From Paenibacillus sp. J31TS4 (lineage in GTDB: Bacteria > Bacillota > Bacilli > Paenibacillales > NBRC-103111), in assembly GCF_018403265.1 (NCBI RefSeq), contig NZ_BOSI01000001.1, positions 930,001 through 994,000 on the forward strand: a stretch of 64,000 nt of DNA, in the 5' to 3' direction. The translations under genes and the position numbers were made by a program. Each line of letters begins with the position of its first letter. Position 1 is the first letter of the stretch. A model generated the notes under the pieces. The model was not told the DNA's origin. It searched no databases and saw only the letters and a list, made by a program, of their open reading frames with translations. This document shows, piece by piece, positions 46,096 through 55,385 of the stretch.

Positions 46096-49000
46096 TCAAT
46101 CCGCCAGAAGCTGCCGGATGTCCGCCTCCGTAATGCCCGCGCCTTCCCCGTCCGCCTGCACCACTTCCTCGAACAGCGTCTGCTTATGCCGCTGGAGCTC
46201 GACCATCTTCTCCTCCACCGTCCCTTGGGCGACGAGGCGGACGACCTGGACGACCTTCTTCTGTCCCAGCCGGTGCGCGCGGTCCTGCGCCTGCTGCTCG
46301 ACCGCTGGATTCCACCACAGGTCATACAGAATGACCGTGTCCGCTCCCGTCAGGTTGAGCCCCGTTCCCCCGGCCTTGAGCGAGAGGAGGAACAGGTCCT
46401 TCTCTCCTTCATTGAACCGCGAGCACAGGTTCACTCTCTCCGCCGCAGGAGTCGACCCGTCCAAATAGAAGAACGGAATGCCGCGTGCTGCTAGCTCCCG
46501 CGAAATGATCCCGAGCATCGAGGTAAACTGGGAAAAGACGAGAATCCGTCTCCCTGACGCCCGGCAATCGTCCACGAGCTCCAGCAGCTGCTCGAGCTTG
46601 GCCGAGCTTCCGGCATAGCCGTCCACGAACAAGGCCGGATGGCAGCACAGCTGGCGCAGCCGCGTCAGACCAGCCAGAATCCGGATCTTGCTCTTTTCAA
46701 AGCCTTTTTCGCTAAGATGCTTGAACGTCTCCTCCTTGAAATGCGCCAGATAGGCCGCATACAGCGTCTTCTGCTCCGGGAACAGCTCGGAGGCCTGCTC
46801 CGATTCGATCTTGCCCGGCAGCTCCTTGAGCACGTCGGCCTTGAGGCGTCTGAGCAGAAACGGCTTCACCTTTCCGGCTACCGATTCGCGGGTCATCTCC
46901 CGGAACGTCAGCCGGTCCGGCAGCAGGCCGGGAAACACGGCGTCAAACAGCGTCCGCAGCTCCTCCAGCGAATTCTCGATCGGCGTGCCAGTGAGGGCAA
47001 AGCGGTGGCGGGCCGCAAGCCGCATAACCGCCCGGGCCGTCTGGGTCGTGCGGTTCTTGAACGCCTGCGCCTCGTCGAGCAGCAGGGTATGGAATGGCTG
47101 CGCCGCATACAGCTCCTCATCCATGCGCAGCAGCGGATACGAGGTAATGACGACATCCGCGCCGCTGCCGGCAGCGAGGAGCCGATGCCGGTCCGGCCGG
47201 TCTCCGTCTGCAATCACGGTCCGAATCTCCGGCGCGAAACGCCTCAGCTCGTTGCGCCAGTTGTACAAAAGAGACGAGGGGCAGACGATCAGAGCCGGCT
47301 CCCCCGTGCGGCGAATATCCGGAAGAACAGACTGAAGGAACGCGATGGCCTGCACCGTCTTGCCGAGCCCCATCTCGTCGGCCAGGATGCCGCCGAAGCC
47401 GTAATGGGCGAGCGTCTTCATCCATTGGTAGCCTTCCTTCTGATAGTCCCGCAGAACCGCCTCGATCCCGGCCGGCACCGGGAATGCCAGCCGCTCCGGG
47501 TCGCGGAGATCGTCCAGCAGACGGCGCAGCGACTTCCCGAGCCGCACTGCGCCGCCCGGATCCGGATCGGCGGCGAGCGAAAGCCCCCGAATGAGGGGCA
47601 CCTGAGCCTCGGCCCCGTACACATCCGAGGCACGGACTCCCGTTTCGTTCATATAGCGCAAAATCTGCTGAAACGCCTCCCCTTCGAGCGGCTGCAGCGA
47701 CCCGTCCGAGAGACGGTGATACCGGCGCTTCTCCTCCAGCGACCTCAGCACCTCCCGGATCTCGGAATCCCGGATGCCGTCCAGCTCGAAGCGGAAGGCG
47801 AGCCAATCGGTCCTCTCCCCCCGCTCAATCTCAAGCTTGGGCGCGGCCGTGCCGGTCACGAGACGCTCCTTGACCGCAGTCGTCGCATAGACGGTGACGA
47901 GCCGCTGCAGCCGAGGCACGATATGATACAAAAACTCGTACTCCGCCTCCTCTCCCTCCAGGAAAAACCCGCTGTCCGTATGGGCGAATGCGCCCTGCTC
48001 CATCAGCTCGAGAATCCGGCGCTCCCGCTCTCCGTCCCTGAGCAGCACCACCCGGGAATCCGGCGCTTCTCCCGCTTCCTCCAGCGGATTGATCACAAGG
48101 TCCCCGTAATGGAATTCGAGCGCGGCCAGGAGCCGGTCTCTCACCCGGTCGAGGAACAGCTTGGCCTTGAGCGGATGCTGCACGAGCTTGTCGGACACCT
48201 CGCGGGTCATCTCGACGGTTCCGAGCTGCCTGAGGCCTGGCAGCGCCTGCTCGAGGAACCGCTCCATCCGGCCGCCGGGAATCGGGACCGCCGCTTCGTC
48301 CCCGACAGGGAGCAGCTTCTTGAGCTCCGCAAGACGCCTCAGCGGCTCCGTCTTCACCCTCGTGAGCCTGCCGTCCGCGAGGGCGAGTCCATAGGGCGCG
48401 AGGACGACCACGTCATCCAGCCCTTGCACGACGAGCCGCACGTCCTCCTTCACCCTCTCGAACCGGAACCGGACCGGCAGCGGATCCTCCGTCAGTACGA
48501 TGCCCATGGCCGTCACGCTCCCGTGCTCGACCTGGACCGAAGGCACCTGCTGAAGCAGGGGGAGCAGCTCGTCCCACGCATCGGGAGGAAGCGGGAGCAC
48601 GCGCTCCGTCTTTCCCTTCCCGGAGGCTGCCGCTGCCGGCAAATCCCGGAGCAGCTCGTCGCTGCGCGCGATCCAGATCAGCTGCCGGATCACCGTGTCC
48701 GCTTCCGGAGGAAAGCAGTGCAGGTCCGGGTCATAGACGAACTGCCTCGTGAACGAACAGCCTTCCCCCCGGTCCACCCGGTCCAGGAAATCGCGGATCC
48801 GGGGCACGACGTAAAGCCGCTTCGGCCCCAGCTTGAGCTCAATGCCCAGTAGCGACCTGCCGCCCCCCGCCGGGACGGGCCGGAGAAGGAACTGCACCTC
48901 GAGTCGGTCTCGCGTATCGAACAGCGGCCGGGCTCCGCTCGCCCGTCTCGGACGCTCGCGAAACAGCTCCAGCATGCCGTCGAACAGCTGCTCGTCCGGC

Positions 49001-49407
49001 AGCGTCTCCTTTCTCGCTCTCCGCCCGCTCGTTCCGATTGGCCTGACGTCCTCTCTCCACTCGCCCTCCATCTCTTGAGGATCAAGCAGATGGGCGTACG
49101 AGACGCCTCTCACCGGCTCCCCTCCTTCTCCTCGCCCCGCCGCGAGCAGCGCTGCTGCAGCGTGAGCGCAGCGCGAGGATGAGATCGTCTCACCACTGCA
49201 TGGGCAAATCGCCTCCGCGGCTTCCCCGTCCCACGTGACGACGACCCGCCAGCCGCCGGCTCCGCCGACCCGAGCTTCGCCTCTTCCAGTTTCGTCGTTC
49301 CACGCGAGCACCTCCACTTCGCCCGCTCCCACCATTGCCTTTCCCTGCTCATAAGCGTCCCGTCCACACAGCTGCATGGCGATGCGCTCGTTCCATCTCA
49401 TTCCCAT
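46096..49407 (-). CDS. SWIM zinc-finger SNF2-family DNA-dependent ATPase/helicase
   Basis: 1103 residues. A SWIM zinc finger near the N-terminus (C68-X-C70-X9-C80-X-H82), a long middle domain without known motifs (about 150-620, DUF-type SNF2-associated), and a complete SNF2 core at the C-terminus. The core contains DEMGLGKTVQAIAFLQ, LLLDEAQAFKN, LTGTPIENSLEEL, and the second RecA lobe RRILVFSQFTSMLGI to QDRAHRLGQKKVVQV. Similar to Bacillus YwqA. A translocase acting on DNA or protein-DNA complexes; its cell role is not known. GGAGG precedes the ATG. Confidence 0.93.
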   Translation of the reverse strand: MGMRWNERIAMQLCGRDAYEQGKAMVGAGEVEVLAWNDETGRGEARVGGAGGWRVVVTWDGEAAEAICPCSGETISSSRCAHAAAALLAAGRGEGGEPVRGVSYAHLLDPQEMEGEWREDVRPIGTSGRRARKETLPDEQLFDGMLELFRERPRRASGARPLFDTRDRLEVQFLLRPVPAGGGRSLLGIELKLGPKRLYVVPRIRDFLDRVDRGEGCSFTRQFVYDPDLHCFPPEADTVIRQLIWIARSDELLRDLPAAAASGKGKTERVLPLPPDAWDELLPLLQQVPSVQVEHGSVTAMGIVLTEDPLPVRFRFERVKEDVRLVVQGLDDVVVLAPYGLALADGRLTRVKTEPLRRLAELKKLLPVGDEAAVPIPGGRMERFLEQALPGLRQLGTVEMTREVSDKLVQHPLKAKLFLDRVRDRLLAALEFHYGDLVINPLEEAGEAPDSRVVLLRDGERERRILELMEQGAFAHTDSGFFLEGEEAEYEFLYHIVPRLQRLVTVYATTAVKERLVTGTAAPKLEIERGERTDWLAFRFELDGIRDSEIREVLRSLEEKRRYHRLSDGSLQPLEGEAFQQILRYMNETGVRASDVYGAEAQVPLIRGLSLAADPDPGGAVRLGKSLRRLLDDLRDPERLAFPVPAGIEAVLRDYQKEGYQWMKTLAHYGFGGILADEMGLGKTVQAIAFLQSVLPDIRRTGEPALIVCPSSLLYNWRNELRRFAPEIRTVIADGDRPDRHRLLAAGSGADVVITSYPLLRMDEELYAAQPFHTLLLDEAQAFKNRTTQTARAVMRLAARHRFALTGTPIENSLEELRTLFDAVFPGLLPDRLTFREMTRESVAGKVKPFLLRRLKADVLKELPGKIESEQASELFPEQKTLYAAYLAHFKEETFKHLSEKGFEKSKIRILAGLTRLRQLCCHPALFVDGYAGSSAKLEQLLELVDDCRASGRRILVFSQFTSMLGIISRELAARGIPFFYLDGSTPAAERVNLCSRFNEGEKDLFLLSLKAGGTGLNLTGADTVILYDLWWNPAVEQQAQDRAHRLGQKKVVQVVRLVAQGTVEEKMVELQRHKQTLFEEVVQADGEGAGITEADIRQLLAD

Positions 49408-49475
49408 CTTTCCGTCCTCCCGTTTCCCTCAGCCGGGCCCTATCTGCTCCCCTCATCCTACCAGAATCCGCGCAC

Positions 49476-49541
49476 AAAAAAAACGCATCCCTCGCGGCCG
49501 CCTCGGCTCCGAATACGGAACCGCAGCCTGCTAAGATGCGT
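49476..49541 (-). terminator. Terminator of the siderophore-binding protein gene
   Basis: Outer stem ACGCATC/GATGCGT (49483-49489 with 49535-49541) with a GC-rich interior, followed by eight T on the minus strand. Confidence 0.78.
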
Positions 49542-49550
49542 TCGTTCTGC

Positions 49551-50552
49551 TTATTTTTTGATATCGAGATACTGATAGAGCTCCTGGATGACCTGGTTCG
49601 CCGACAGAACGCCTCCCGAGGTGTTCCAGATCGTGTCGTCCACCTTGAACGCCTTGTTGTTCTTGACGACCGGCAGGTTCTTCCAGAGCGGATCGTTCAG
49701 AAGTTCCTGTTCGACCTGCTTGCCCTTGCCGTCGCCCAGATCATAGGTGAAGTAGAACAGGACGTCGCCGTCCATCTCCGGTACGCGCTCCTTGGATACC
49801 TCCGCTGCGAACTCCTCTTTGTCCTGCGAAGCCGGACGCTTAAGTCCCAGTTCCTTGAACAGAACTCCCGTGAACGTATCCTTGTAATAGATCCGGATTT
49901 TGCCCGGCATGAACCGTACGACGGATACCTTCGTGTTCAGCTTGTCGCCTGCTTTTTCTTTGAAGGCATTGACGTTCGCCGTGAAGTCGGCCATCACCTT
50001 ATCCCCTTCGGCCTTGCGGTTGAGCGCTTCGGCATACAGCTTGAAGTTCTCCTTCCAATCTCCGCGCAGCGTCTCTGAGAACACGGTCGGCGCGATCGCC
50101 GACAGCTGTTCGTAAACCTTTTCTTGGCGCATCTTGTTGCCGATGATAAGATCGGGCTGAAGCGCCGCAATAGCCTCCAGATTCGGCTGGTCCTCCTTGC
50201 CGAGCGGAGTGACATCCTTCATCTTATCCTTGATGTGCGGATACCAAGGATCGCCCACGTACGAATTGACCGCACCGACCGGCTTAATTCCCATGGCCAG
50301 GAGCGCCTCGGTTCCTTCGTTCGTCAGGATGACGACCTTCTTGGGCGTCGCCGGAATCTTCGTTGTCCCCATCGCATGCTTCACCGTGTAAGGACCGCTG
50401 GACTCGCTGCCGCCGGTCGTTCCCGACGCGCCTGGTGCCGCCTCTTCCTTGGCTCCGCAGCCGACCGCCGTCAGCGCGAGCACCAATACCATCAGGACGG
50501 CCATCAGCCGGATCCCGCCTTTTCCTATTCCATTTCCTTGTCCTTGCCTCAT
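49551..50552 (-). CDS. Iron-siderophore binding lipoprotein
   Basis: 333 residues. Signal peptide with lipobox AVGC, Gly/Ser linker, then the periplasmic-binding-like fold of cluster A-II: GTTKIPATPKKVVILTNEGTEALLAMGIKPVG and NLEAIAALQPDLIIGNK. The family (FecB/FhuD/YfiY-like) binds ferric siderophores at the membrane. Divergent from its permeases, with a shared Fur-controlled intergenic region. AAGGA precedes the ATG. Ligand not known; YfiY (schizokinen-type) is the nearest comparison that I recall. Confidence 0.88.
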   Translation of the reverse strand: MRQGQGNGIGKGGIRLMAVLMVLVLALTAVGCGAKEEAAPGASGTTGGSESSGPYTVKHAMGTTKIPATPKKVVILTNEGTEALLAMGIKPVGAVNSYVGDPWYPHIKDKMKDVTPLGKEDQPNLEAIAALQPDLIIGNKMRQEKVYEQLSAIAPTVFSETLRGDWKENFKLYAEALNRKAEGDKVMADFTANVNAFKEKAGDKLNTKVSVVRFMPGKIRIYYKDTFTGVLFKELGLKRPASQDKEEFAAEVSKERVPEMDGDVLFYFTYDLGDGKGKQVEQELLNDPLWKNLPVVKNNKAFKVDDTIWNTSGGVLSANQVIQELYQYLDIKK

Positions 50553-50652
50553 GAATCCTTCTCTCCCCTTGTCTGCAAGTTGGCCGCAGGAACGGCATAT
50601 CCTCTGAGAAAAGAGTGCCGCTTGCTTATATGGTTTCGTTGGCCTTTATTAA

Positions 50653-50667
50653 TGAGAATCATTCTCA
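50653..50667. promoter_or_regulatory. Fur box at the binding-protein promoter
   Basis: Perfect palindrome TGAGAATCATTCTCA, identical to Fur box 1 of yclNOP, about 12 bases downstream of the -10 for the binding-protein gene. Confidence 0.88.
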
Positions 50668-50678
50668 GTCCCTCCCTT

Positions 50679-50707
50679 AATGTACCCGCTCGGCCGCCCT
50701 CTGTCAA
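50679..50707 (-). promoter_or_regulatory. Promoter of the siderophore-binding protein gene
   Basis: Minus strand TTGACA (50707-50702), 17-base spacer, TACATT (50684-50679). Confidence 0.75.
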
Positions 50708-50715
50708 TGGTTAAT

Positions 50716-50740
50716 TGAAAATGATTCTCATAATCATTGA
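50716..50740. promoter_or_regulatory. Overlapping Fur boxes at the permease operon promoter
   Basis: Two overlapping dyads, TGAAAATGATTCTCA and TGATTCTCATAATCA, run into the -35 of the plus-strand promoter. Tandem overlapping Fur sites of this kind are typical of tight iron control. Confidence 0.78.
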
Positions 50741-50765
50741 CAGAGACTTTCGGTTCCCCTAAACT
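50737..50765 (+). promoter_or_regulatory. Promoter of the siderophore permease operon
   Basis: TTGACA (50737-50742), 17-base spacer, TAAACT (50760-50765). The -35 overlaps the Fur boxes. The leader to the first permease is about 190 bases and holds a CTTCTCC/GGAGAAG hairpin near 50820-50840. Confidence 0.68.
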
Positions 50766-50958
50766 GAACACCGTACAGGGTCCTTTTTCGGAAACCGACA
50801 GTTCTCTATGCTAAGGAACCTTCTCCGTAGGAGAAGTAGCTGTTTTCTCATAAGCTGAGCTGCTTCCTACTTATAGGTATAAACACGTGTTAACCCCAGG
50901 GCGCCGCCAATCCGCCGCGCGTCCGGTTAGTCCAGAACGAGTAAGGATGATCCCGCCC

Positions 50959-51969
50959 ATGAGTCCCTTGTTATCCGGCCGCCCGAGCCGCCTGATCGGC
51001 GTCGCCGTTGGCCTTGCGCTCATTGCGCTCGCCGTCTATGCCAGCATTACGCTCGGGATGGTCACCATCAGCTGGCAGTCGCTGACGGATGCCTACAGCC
51101 GCTTCGACGGCTCGAACCAGCAGCTCGTCATCCGCGACGTCCGCGTCCCTCGTGCGCTGATTGCAGCAGCCGTGGGTACGAGCCTTGGGATGAGCGGCGC
51201 CCTTATTCAGGCGCTCACCCGCAATCCGCTCGCCGACGTCGGCATTCTCGGCATCAACAACGGCGCCTCGCTGTTCGTGGTGGCGGCCGTGTCTCTCCTG
51301 TCCGTGTCCTCCCTGAGCCAGTACGTCTGGTTCGCGTTCGCGGGAGCGGCGGTCAGCGGGATCTTCGTCTATTGGCTCGGCTCCATCGGCCGCAACGGCC
51401 TCACACCGGTCAAGATCACACTGGCCGGGGCGGCGATCGGCGCTTTGGCGTCGTCGTTCACCCACACGCTGCTTCTGCTGAACGAACGCACGATGCAGGA
51501 GGTGCTGTTTTGGCTCGCGGGATCGGTGGAAGGCCGCAAGCTTGAGCTGCTTGTTCAGGTGCTTCCCTATCTCGCGATCGGCTGGGTCGTCGCTCTGATC
51601 GTGGCGGGGCCGCTTCACACGTTGACGCTCGGCGAGGATGTCGCCACCGGACTCGGCCAGCGGACCGTGCTGGTCAAGCTGGTCACCGGGCTCGTGATCG
51701 TCGTGCTGGCGGGCAGCTCCGTCTCGGTTGCGGGACCGATCCTGTTCGTCGGGCTGGTTACGCCTCATATTGCCCGCCATCTCGTCGGCTCGAATACGCG
51801 GTGGGTCGTCCTCTACAGCGCGATGCTCGGAGCGATTCTGCTTCTCGCCGCCGATCTGGCCGCCCGTTTCGTGGCGATGCCCAAAGAGGTTCCGATCGGC
51901 GTCATGACTGCGCTGATCGGAACGCCGTTCTTTCTGTATACCGCACGAAAGGGGAATTTCCGCAAGTGA
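50959..51969 (+). CDS. FecCD-family siderophore permease 1
   Basis: 336 residues, about nine membrane segments. DVRVPRALIAAAVGTSLGMSGALIQALTRNPLADVGILGINNGAS and GPILFVGLVTPHIARHLVG are FecCD hallmarks. ATG 50959 is 11 bases after AAGGA; ATG 50947 and the 50887 frame are less likely. Forms a heterodimeric channel with the next gene. Confidence 0.9.
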   Translation: MSPLLSGRPSRLIGVAVGLALIALAVYASITLGMVTISWQSLTDAYSRFDGSNQQLVIRDVRVPRALIAAAVGTSLGMSGALIQALTRNPLADVGILGINNGASLFVVAAVSLLSVSSLSQYVWFAFAGAAVSGIFVYWLGSIGRNGLTPVKITLAGAAIGALASSFTHTLLLLNERTMQEVLFWLAGSVEGRKLELLVQVLPYLAIGWVVALIVAGPLHTLTLGEDVATGLGQRTVLVKLVTGLVIVVLAGSSVSVAGPILFVGLVTPHIARHLVGSNTRWVVLYSAMLGAILLLAADLAARFVAMPKEVPIGVMTALIGTPFFLYTARKGNFRK

Positions 51970-53003
51970 AGAAGTACATTCCTTTCCGAATGACCCGCTT
52001 CCCCCTCTCGTTTCTGTTAGATAGGCGCACGGCGGTCGTCACCGGCATTTTGCTTCTCCTGACGTTTGCCGCCATGGTCATCAGTCTCGGCAGCGGGACC
52101 AAGGTGATCTCTCCATGGAACGTGATCAAGGTGCTGTTCGGCTTCGGCTCCGGCGCCGACGAGCTGATCGTGAACAAGCTGCGCATGCCGCGGATTCTGG
52201 TCGGCGTAATGGTAGGCTCCTCGCTCGCCGTCGCCGGTGCGATTCTGCAGGGCATGATCCGCAATCCGCTCGCTTCCCCGGACATTATCGGGATCACGGG
52301 AGGCGCCTCCGTGACCGCCGTCGTGTTCCTCTCGACCTTTACGGGCGCCAGCATCCATCTGCTGCCGCTTGCAGCGTTCTGCGGCGCGTTCGTCGTCACT
52401 CTCGGCATTTATCTGCTCGCTTGGAAGAGCGGCGTCTCCCCGGTCCGGCTCGTGCTGATCGGGGTCGGGATCGGAACGACGATGAGCGCCCTGACGACGC
52501 TGTCGATCACGACCATGTCCGAGTTCGTGACGAACAAAGCGTTGATCTGGATGACCGGCAGCATTTACGGAGCGAGCTGGAAGAATGTGCTGGCGCTGCT
52601 GCCGTGGACCGTGCTGTTCCTGCCGCTCTCCCTTATCTTCGCTCGGAACATCAATTTGCAGATGCTTGGGGACGACGTGGCTGCGGGAGCCGGGAGCCGC
52701 GTTCAGCGGGACCGTCTCTTGCTGCTCTTCATCTGTGTCGCGCTCGCCGGCTCGGCCGTTGCATTCGGCGGGGCGATCGGCTTCGTCGGCCTTATCGCGC
52801 CTCACATGGCGCGCAAGCTCGTCGGTCCCTCCTTTGGCGGCCTGCTGCCTGTGACGGCGCTGCTCGGCTCGTTTATCGTTGTCGTTGCCGACTGGCTGGG
52901 CCGGACGGCCTTCCCGCCACTCGATTTGCCCGTCGGCTTGTTCACCTCGCTCATCGGAGCGCCGTTTTTCATCTATCTGCTCGTCAAGGAACGCAACCAA
53001 TAA
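51966..53003 (+). CDS. FecCD-family siderophore permease 2
   Basis: 345 residues. GTG 51966 overlaps the preceding stop (GTGA), implying coupled translation; an in-frame ATG occurs 8 codons on. KLRMPRILVGVMVGSSLAVAGAILQGMIRNPLASPDIIGITGGAS and GLIAPHMARKLVG are typical. Second half of the heterodimeric importer. Confidence 0.9.
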   Translation: MKKYIPFRMTRFPLSFLLDRRTAVVTGILLLLTFAAMVISLGSGTKVISPWNVIKVLFGFGSGADELIVNKLRMPRILVGVMVGSSLAVAGAILQGMIRNPLASPDIIGITGGASVTAVVFLSTFTGASIHLLPLAAFCGAFVVTLGIYLLAWKSGVSPVRLVLIGVGIGTTMSALTTLSITTMSEFVTNKALIWMTGSIYGASWKNVLALLPWTVLFLPLSLIFARNINLQMLGDDVAAGAGSRVQRDRLLLLFICVALAGSAVAFGGAIGFVGLIAPHMARKLVGPSFGGLLPVTALLGSFIVVVADWLGRTAFPPLDLPVGLFTSLIGAPFFIYLLVKERNQ

Positions 53004-53072
53004 TGCCGGCTTCGCAGCCGACTGGCCGTCTGCTTCTCAGACAGAGCCGATCACCAGCAAGGAGGATCTTCC

Positions 53073-53894
53073 ATGAAAGCGCTCGAAACCCGCAATTTGA
53101 CGCTGGCCTACGGGGATACCGTCATCATCGACCAATTGAACCTCGCCATTCCCAAGGGCAAAATTACCGTCTTCGTCGGCAGCAACGGCTCCGGCAAGTC
53201 GACGCTGCTTCGCTCACTCGCCCGGCTGCTGAAGCCGCAGCACGGCTCCATCCTGCTCGACGGGCAGGAAATGAGCAAGCTGTCTTCGCGTGAGATCGCC
53301 AAGCGGCTCGCCATCCTGCCGCAGGGCCCTGCCGCACCCGAGGGATTGACTGTGCTTCAGCTCGTCAAGCAAGGCCGCTACCCGTATCAAAGCTGGCTGC
53401 AGCAGTGGTCCCGGGAGGACGAGGACATGGTCCGTAAAGCGCTGCGGCAGACGCACATGGAAGACTTCGCGGAGCGGCCGGTCGACTCTCTCTCTGGAGG
53501 CCAGAGACAGCGGGCCTGGATCGCCATGACGCTCGCACAGGGAACGCCTACCATTCTCCTCGACGAGCCGACAACCTACCTCGACCTGACACATCAGATC
53601 GAGGTGCTGGATCTGCTGTTCGATCTGAACCGCATGGAAAGGCGGACGATCGTCATGGTGCTACACGACATCAACCTGTCGTGTAGGTACGCCGATCATA
53701 TTGTCGCGGTGAAGGACCGTACAGTTTACGATCAGGGCGCGCCGGAGGACGTCGTGCATCCCGGCATGATCCGGGACGTCTTCAACCTCGCGTGCCAGAT
53801 CGTGCCCGACCCGCTGTTCGGCACCCCGTCCTGCATTCCGGTCAGCAAAGGACGGTATATCAAGTCGCAGGTGGATGTCCATGGCGTCAGCTAA
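53073..53894 (+). CDS. Siderophore ABC transporter ATPase
   Basis: 273 residues. Walker [10 protein letters not shown], signature [17 protein letters not shown], Walker B TILLDEP, and [16 protein letters not shown], close to FecE/YusV ATPases. VLHDINL contains the switch His. AAGGAGGA precedes the ATG. Its 3' end overlaps the next gene, a reductase-like protein. Confidence 0.92.
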   Translation: MKALETRNLTLAYGDTVIIDQLNLAIPKGKITVFVGSNGSGKSTLLRSLARLLKPQHGSILLDGQEMSKLSSREIAKRLAILPQGPAAPEGLTVLQLVKQGRYPYQSWLQQWSREDEDMVRKALRQTHMEDFAERPVDSLSGGQRQRAWIAMTLAQGTPTILLDEPTTYLDLTHQIEVLDLLFDLNRMERRTIVMVLHDINLSCRYADHIVAVKDRTVYDQGAPEDVVHPGMIRDVFNLACQIVPDPLFGTPSCIPVSKGRYIKSQVDVHGVS

Positions 53895-54924
53895 TTCGGT
53901 TAGGGAGTACCTCGCCTCTTCCCTTCTGCTCGTTCTGGAGGAGCCTGCTTCCCCGGCCGGGGGAACAGAGAGCGTTGGGGAGGGAGCGGATGACCAAGCG
54001 GCCGCCGGCCGTTCGGATCGCCGCACAGCCGATTTTGTCCGATTCGAAGGGGCTTCCCTCCTGGACCGCCAAGTGGTGAACCGGCTGCTAGATACAGTCG
54101 GCCGTTCGCTCGGGACTGACAAGCGTGCCGTCGCGGCCTCGCTGTTTTTCAAGCATTACTGCCGCGCGCTGAGCGGAGCGTTCTATGCCTGGATCCAGGC
54201 GGGTGTTGCCCTGGATCTGTCGCTAGCCGGCCTCGAGCTCCGCTGGCACGAAGCGTGCCGGCTCGAGGTTGTCGTGCGGCAGCCGCAAGGCTGGCTGCTG
54301 AGCGGGACGGCGGCGGCCGGCTGCTCTTTGCCGGAGGAGTCTGCCGATGCGGCGGACTCCTCGCCGGCGGCTCACCCCGGCATCGAGAGCACGGGCCCCC
54401 GCGTCGGAGACGCAGGCCGCGCCCTGCTGCCGGACCGGTCGCTGCTGCCCATCCCGTCCCCCGGCGGCTCCGAAGCCTCTGAGCCGTCTTCGCTTGATGT
54501 ACGAGAGACGTTTGCCCGCCGCTTGTACGCTGAGCATCTGGGACCGCTGATCGGCCTGCTGTCCGAGGTGACCCGTCTGAAGAAAGCGATTCTGTGGGAA
54601 AACGCGCTTATCTATCTGCTCGCGGCCTTCAACACGCTGGAGACTCAAGCGTCCACAGCCGAGGAGTGTGCCTGTGTGCGAGAGGAGCGCCGCTTCTGGA
54701 CGGAGCAAGCGCCCGCTTCCTGGTTTGGAACCGAGGAGACCGTCAACCCGCTCTGCAGGCCGGGCTGCCTCGTGCCGCACCCGCTCGGGGAGGAAGACCC
54801 GATACGCGTCCGGGAGAGATGCTGCCTCAAGGTGCTGCTGCCCGGAGGAACCAACTGCACCTCCTGCTGCCGCATCGACGAAGACGAGAGACGTCGCTTG
54901 TTTGAGAAGAAGAAGGGCGTTTAA
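53881..54924 (+). CDS. FhuF-type [2Fe-2S] ferric siderophore reductase-like protein
   Basis: About 347 residues. The C-terminal cysteine pattern C314-C315-X10-C326-X2-C329 ([10 protein letters not shown] then CTSC) is exactly that of FhuF, whose [2Fe-2S] cluster reduces ferric hydroxamates. The N-terminal part is Ala/Gly-rich and variable. ATG 53881 follows AGGTGG by 6 bases; ATG 53875 lies in it. It starts inside the ATPase gene, so the reductase is made with the importer and would free iron in the cytoplasm. Confidence 0.82.
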   Translation: MASANSVREYLASSLLLVLEEPASPAGGTESVGEGADDQAAAGRSDRRTADFVRFEGASLLDRQVVNRLLDTVGRSLGTDKRAVAASLFFKHYCRALSGAFYAWIQAGVALDLSLAGLELRWHEACRLEVVVRQPQGWLLSGTAAAGCSLPEESADAADSSPAAHPGIESTGPRVGDAGRALLPDRSLLPIPSPGGSEASEPSSLDVRETFARRLYAEHLGPLIGLLSEVTRLKKAILWENALIYLLAAFNTLETQASTAEECACVREERRFWTEQAPASWFGTEETVNPLCRPGCLVPHPLGEEDPIRVRERCCLKVLLPGGTNCTSCCRIDEDERRRLFEKKKGV

Positions 54925-54982
54925 ACCCGCCGGCGACGGGCCATGCTAGAATCCATCCTTTGTCGATGGAGGAGAGATGCTC

Positions 54983-55174
54983 ATGGACCCGATTCGCCGG
55001 CGCCGGCATATCGCCGCCTTACGGGACGAACTGCCGCGCGTCAGCTTTTACCGGATGGTGAGAAGCCCCGAGTTCGAGGAGCTGTGCCGGCTGTACGAGC
55101 AAGGCATCGGCATTCGCTCTGCGGATCAGTTCGCAGAGCGGGCACAGCGGCTCGAGCGCCTCTTCCAGCCGTGA
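54983..55174 (+). CDS. Small basic protein of unknown function
   Basis: 63 residues, MDPIRRRRHIAALRDELPRV at the start, helical and Arg/Glu-rich. GGAGGAG lies 7 bases before ATG 54983 (an in-frame ATG at 54977 is too close). It lies after the siderophore operon and is followed by a terminator after about 145 bases. Codon use is like its neighbours. Family unknown. Confidence 0.55.
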   Translation: MDPIRRRRHIAALRDELPRVSFYRMVRSPEFEELCRLYEQGIGIRSADQFAERAQRLERLFQP

Positions 55175-55317
55175 AGCCGCATCCGCGGCTGGTCTCGCCG
55201 TGCAGCGGAACGCCCGCCGGCCCGAGCGCCATCGCGCTGCCGCCCATGACCCGGACTCCCAGGTCCTTCTCGCCGCCCGCAAGCTGAATGCCTGTACCGC
55301 CTCAAGGCGGTGCCCAG

Positions 55318-55371
55318 ACGAAAGCCCCTGTGTATATCCGCTAGTGGATATGCGCAGGGGCTTTCGTTTTG
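55318..55371. terminator. Terminator between the small protein and the oxidoreductase
   Basis: Long stem GAAAGCCCCTG/CAGGGGCTTTC with inner TATATCC/GGATAT(G), then TTTT on the plus strand. It also folds on the minus strand after the oxidoreductase gene. Confidence 0.75.
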
Positions 55372-55385
55372 ATATTGGATCGCCT

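Noticed and set aside
46639-48852. A 737-residue open frame opposite the SNF2 gene
   Set aside because: Antisense shadow of the SWIM/SNF2 reading frame, with Arg/Gln/Leu-rich composition and no motif.
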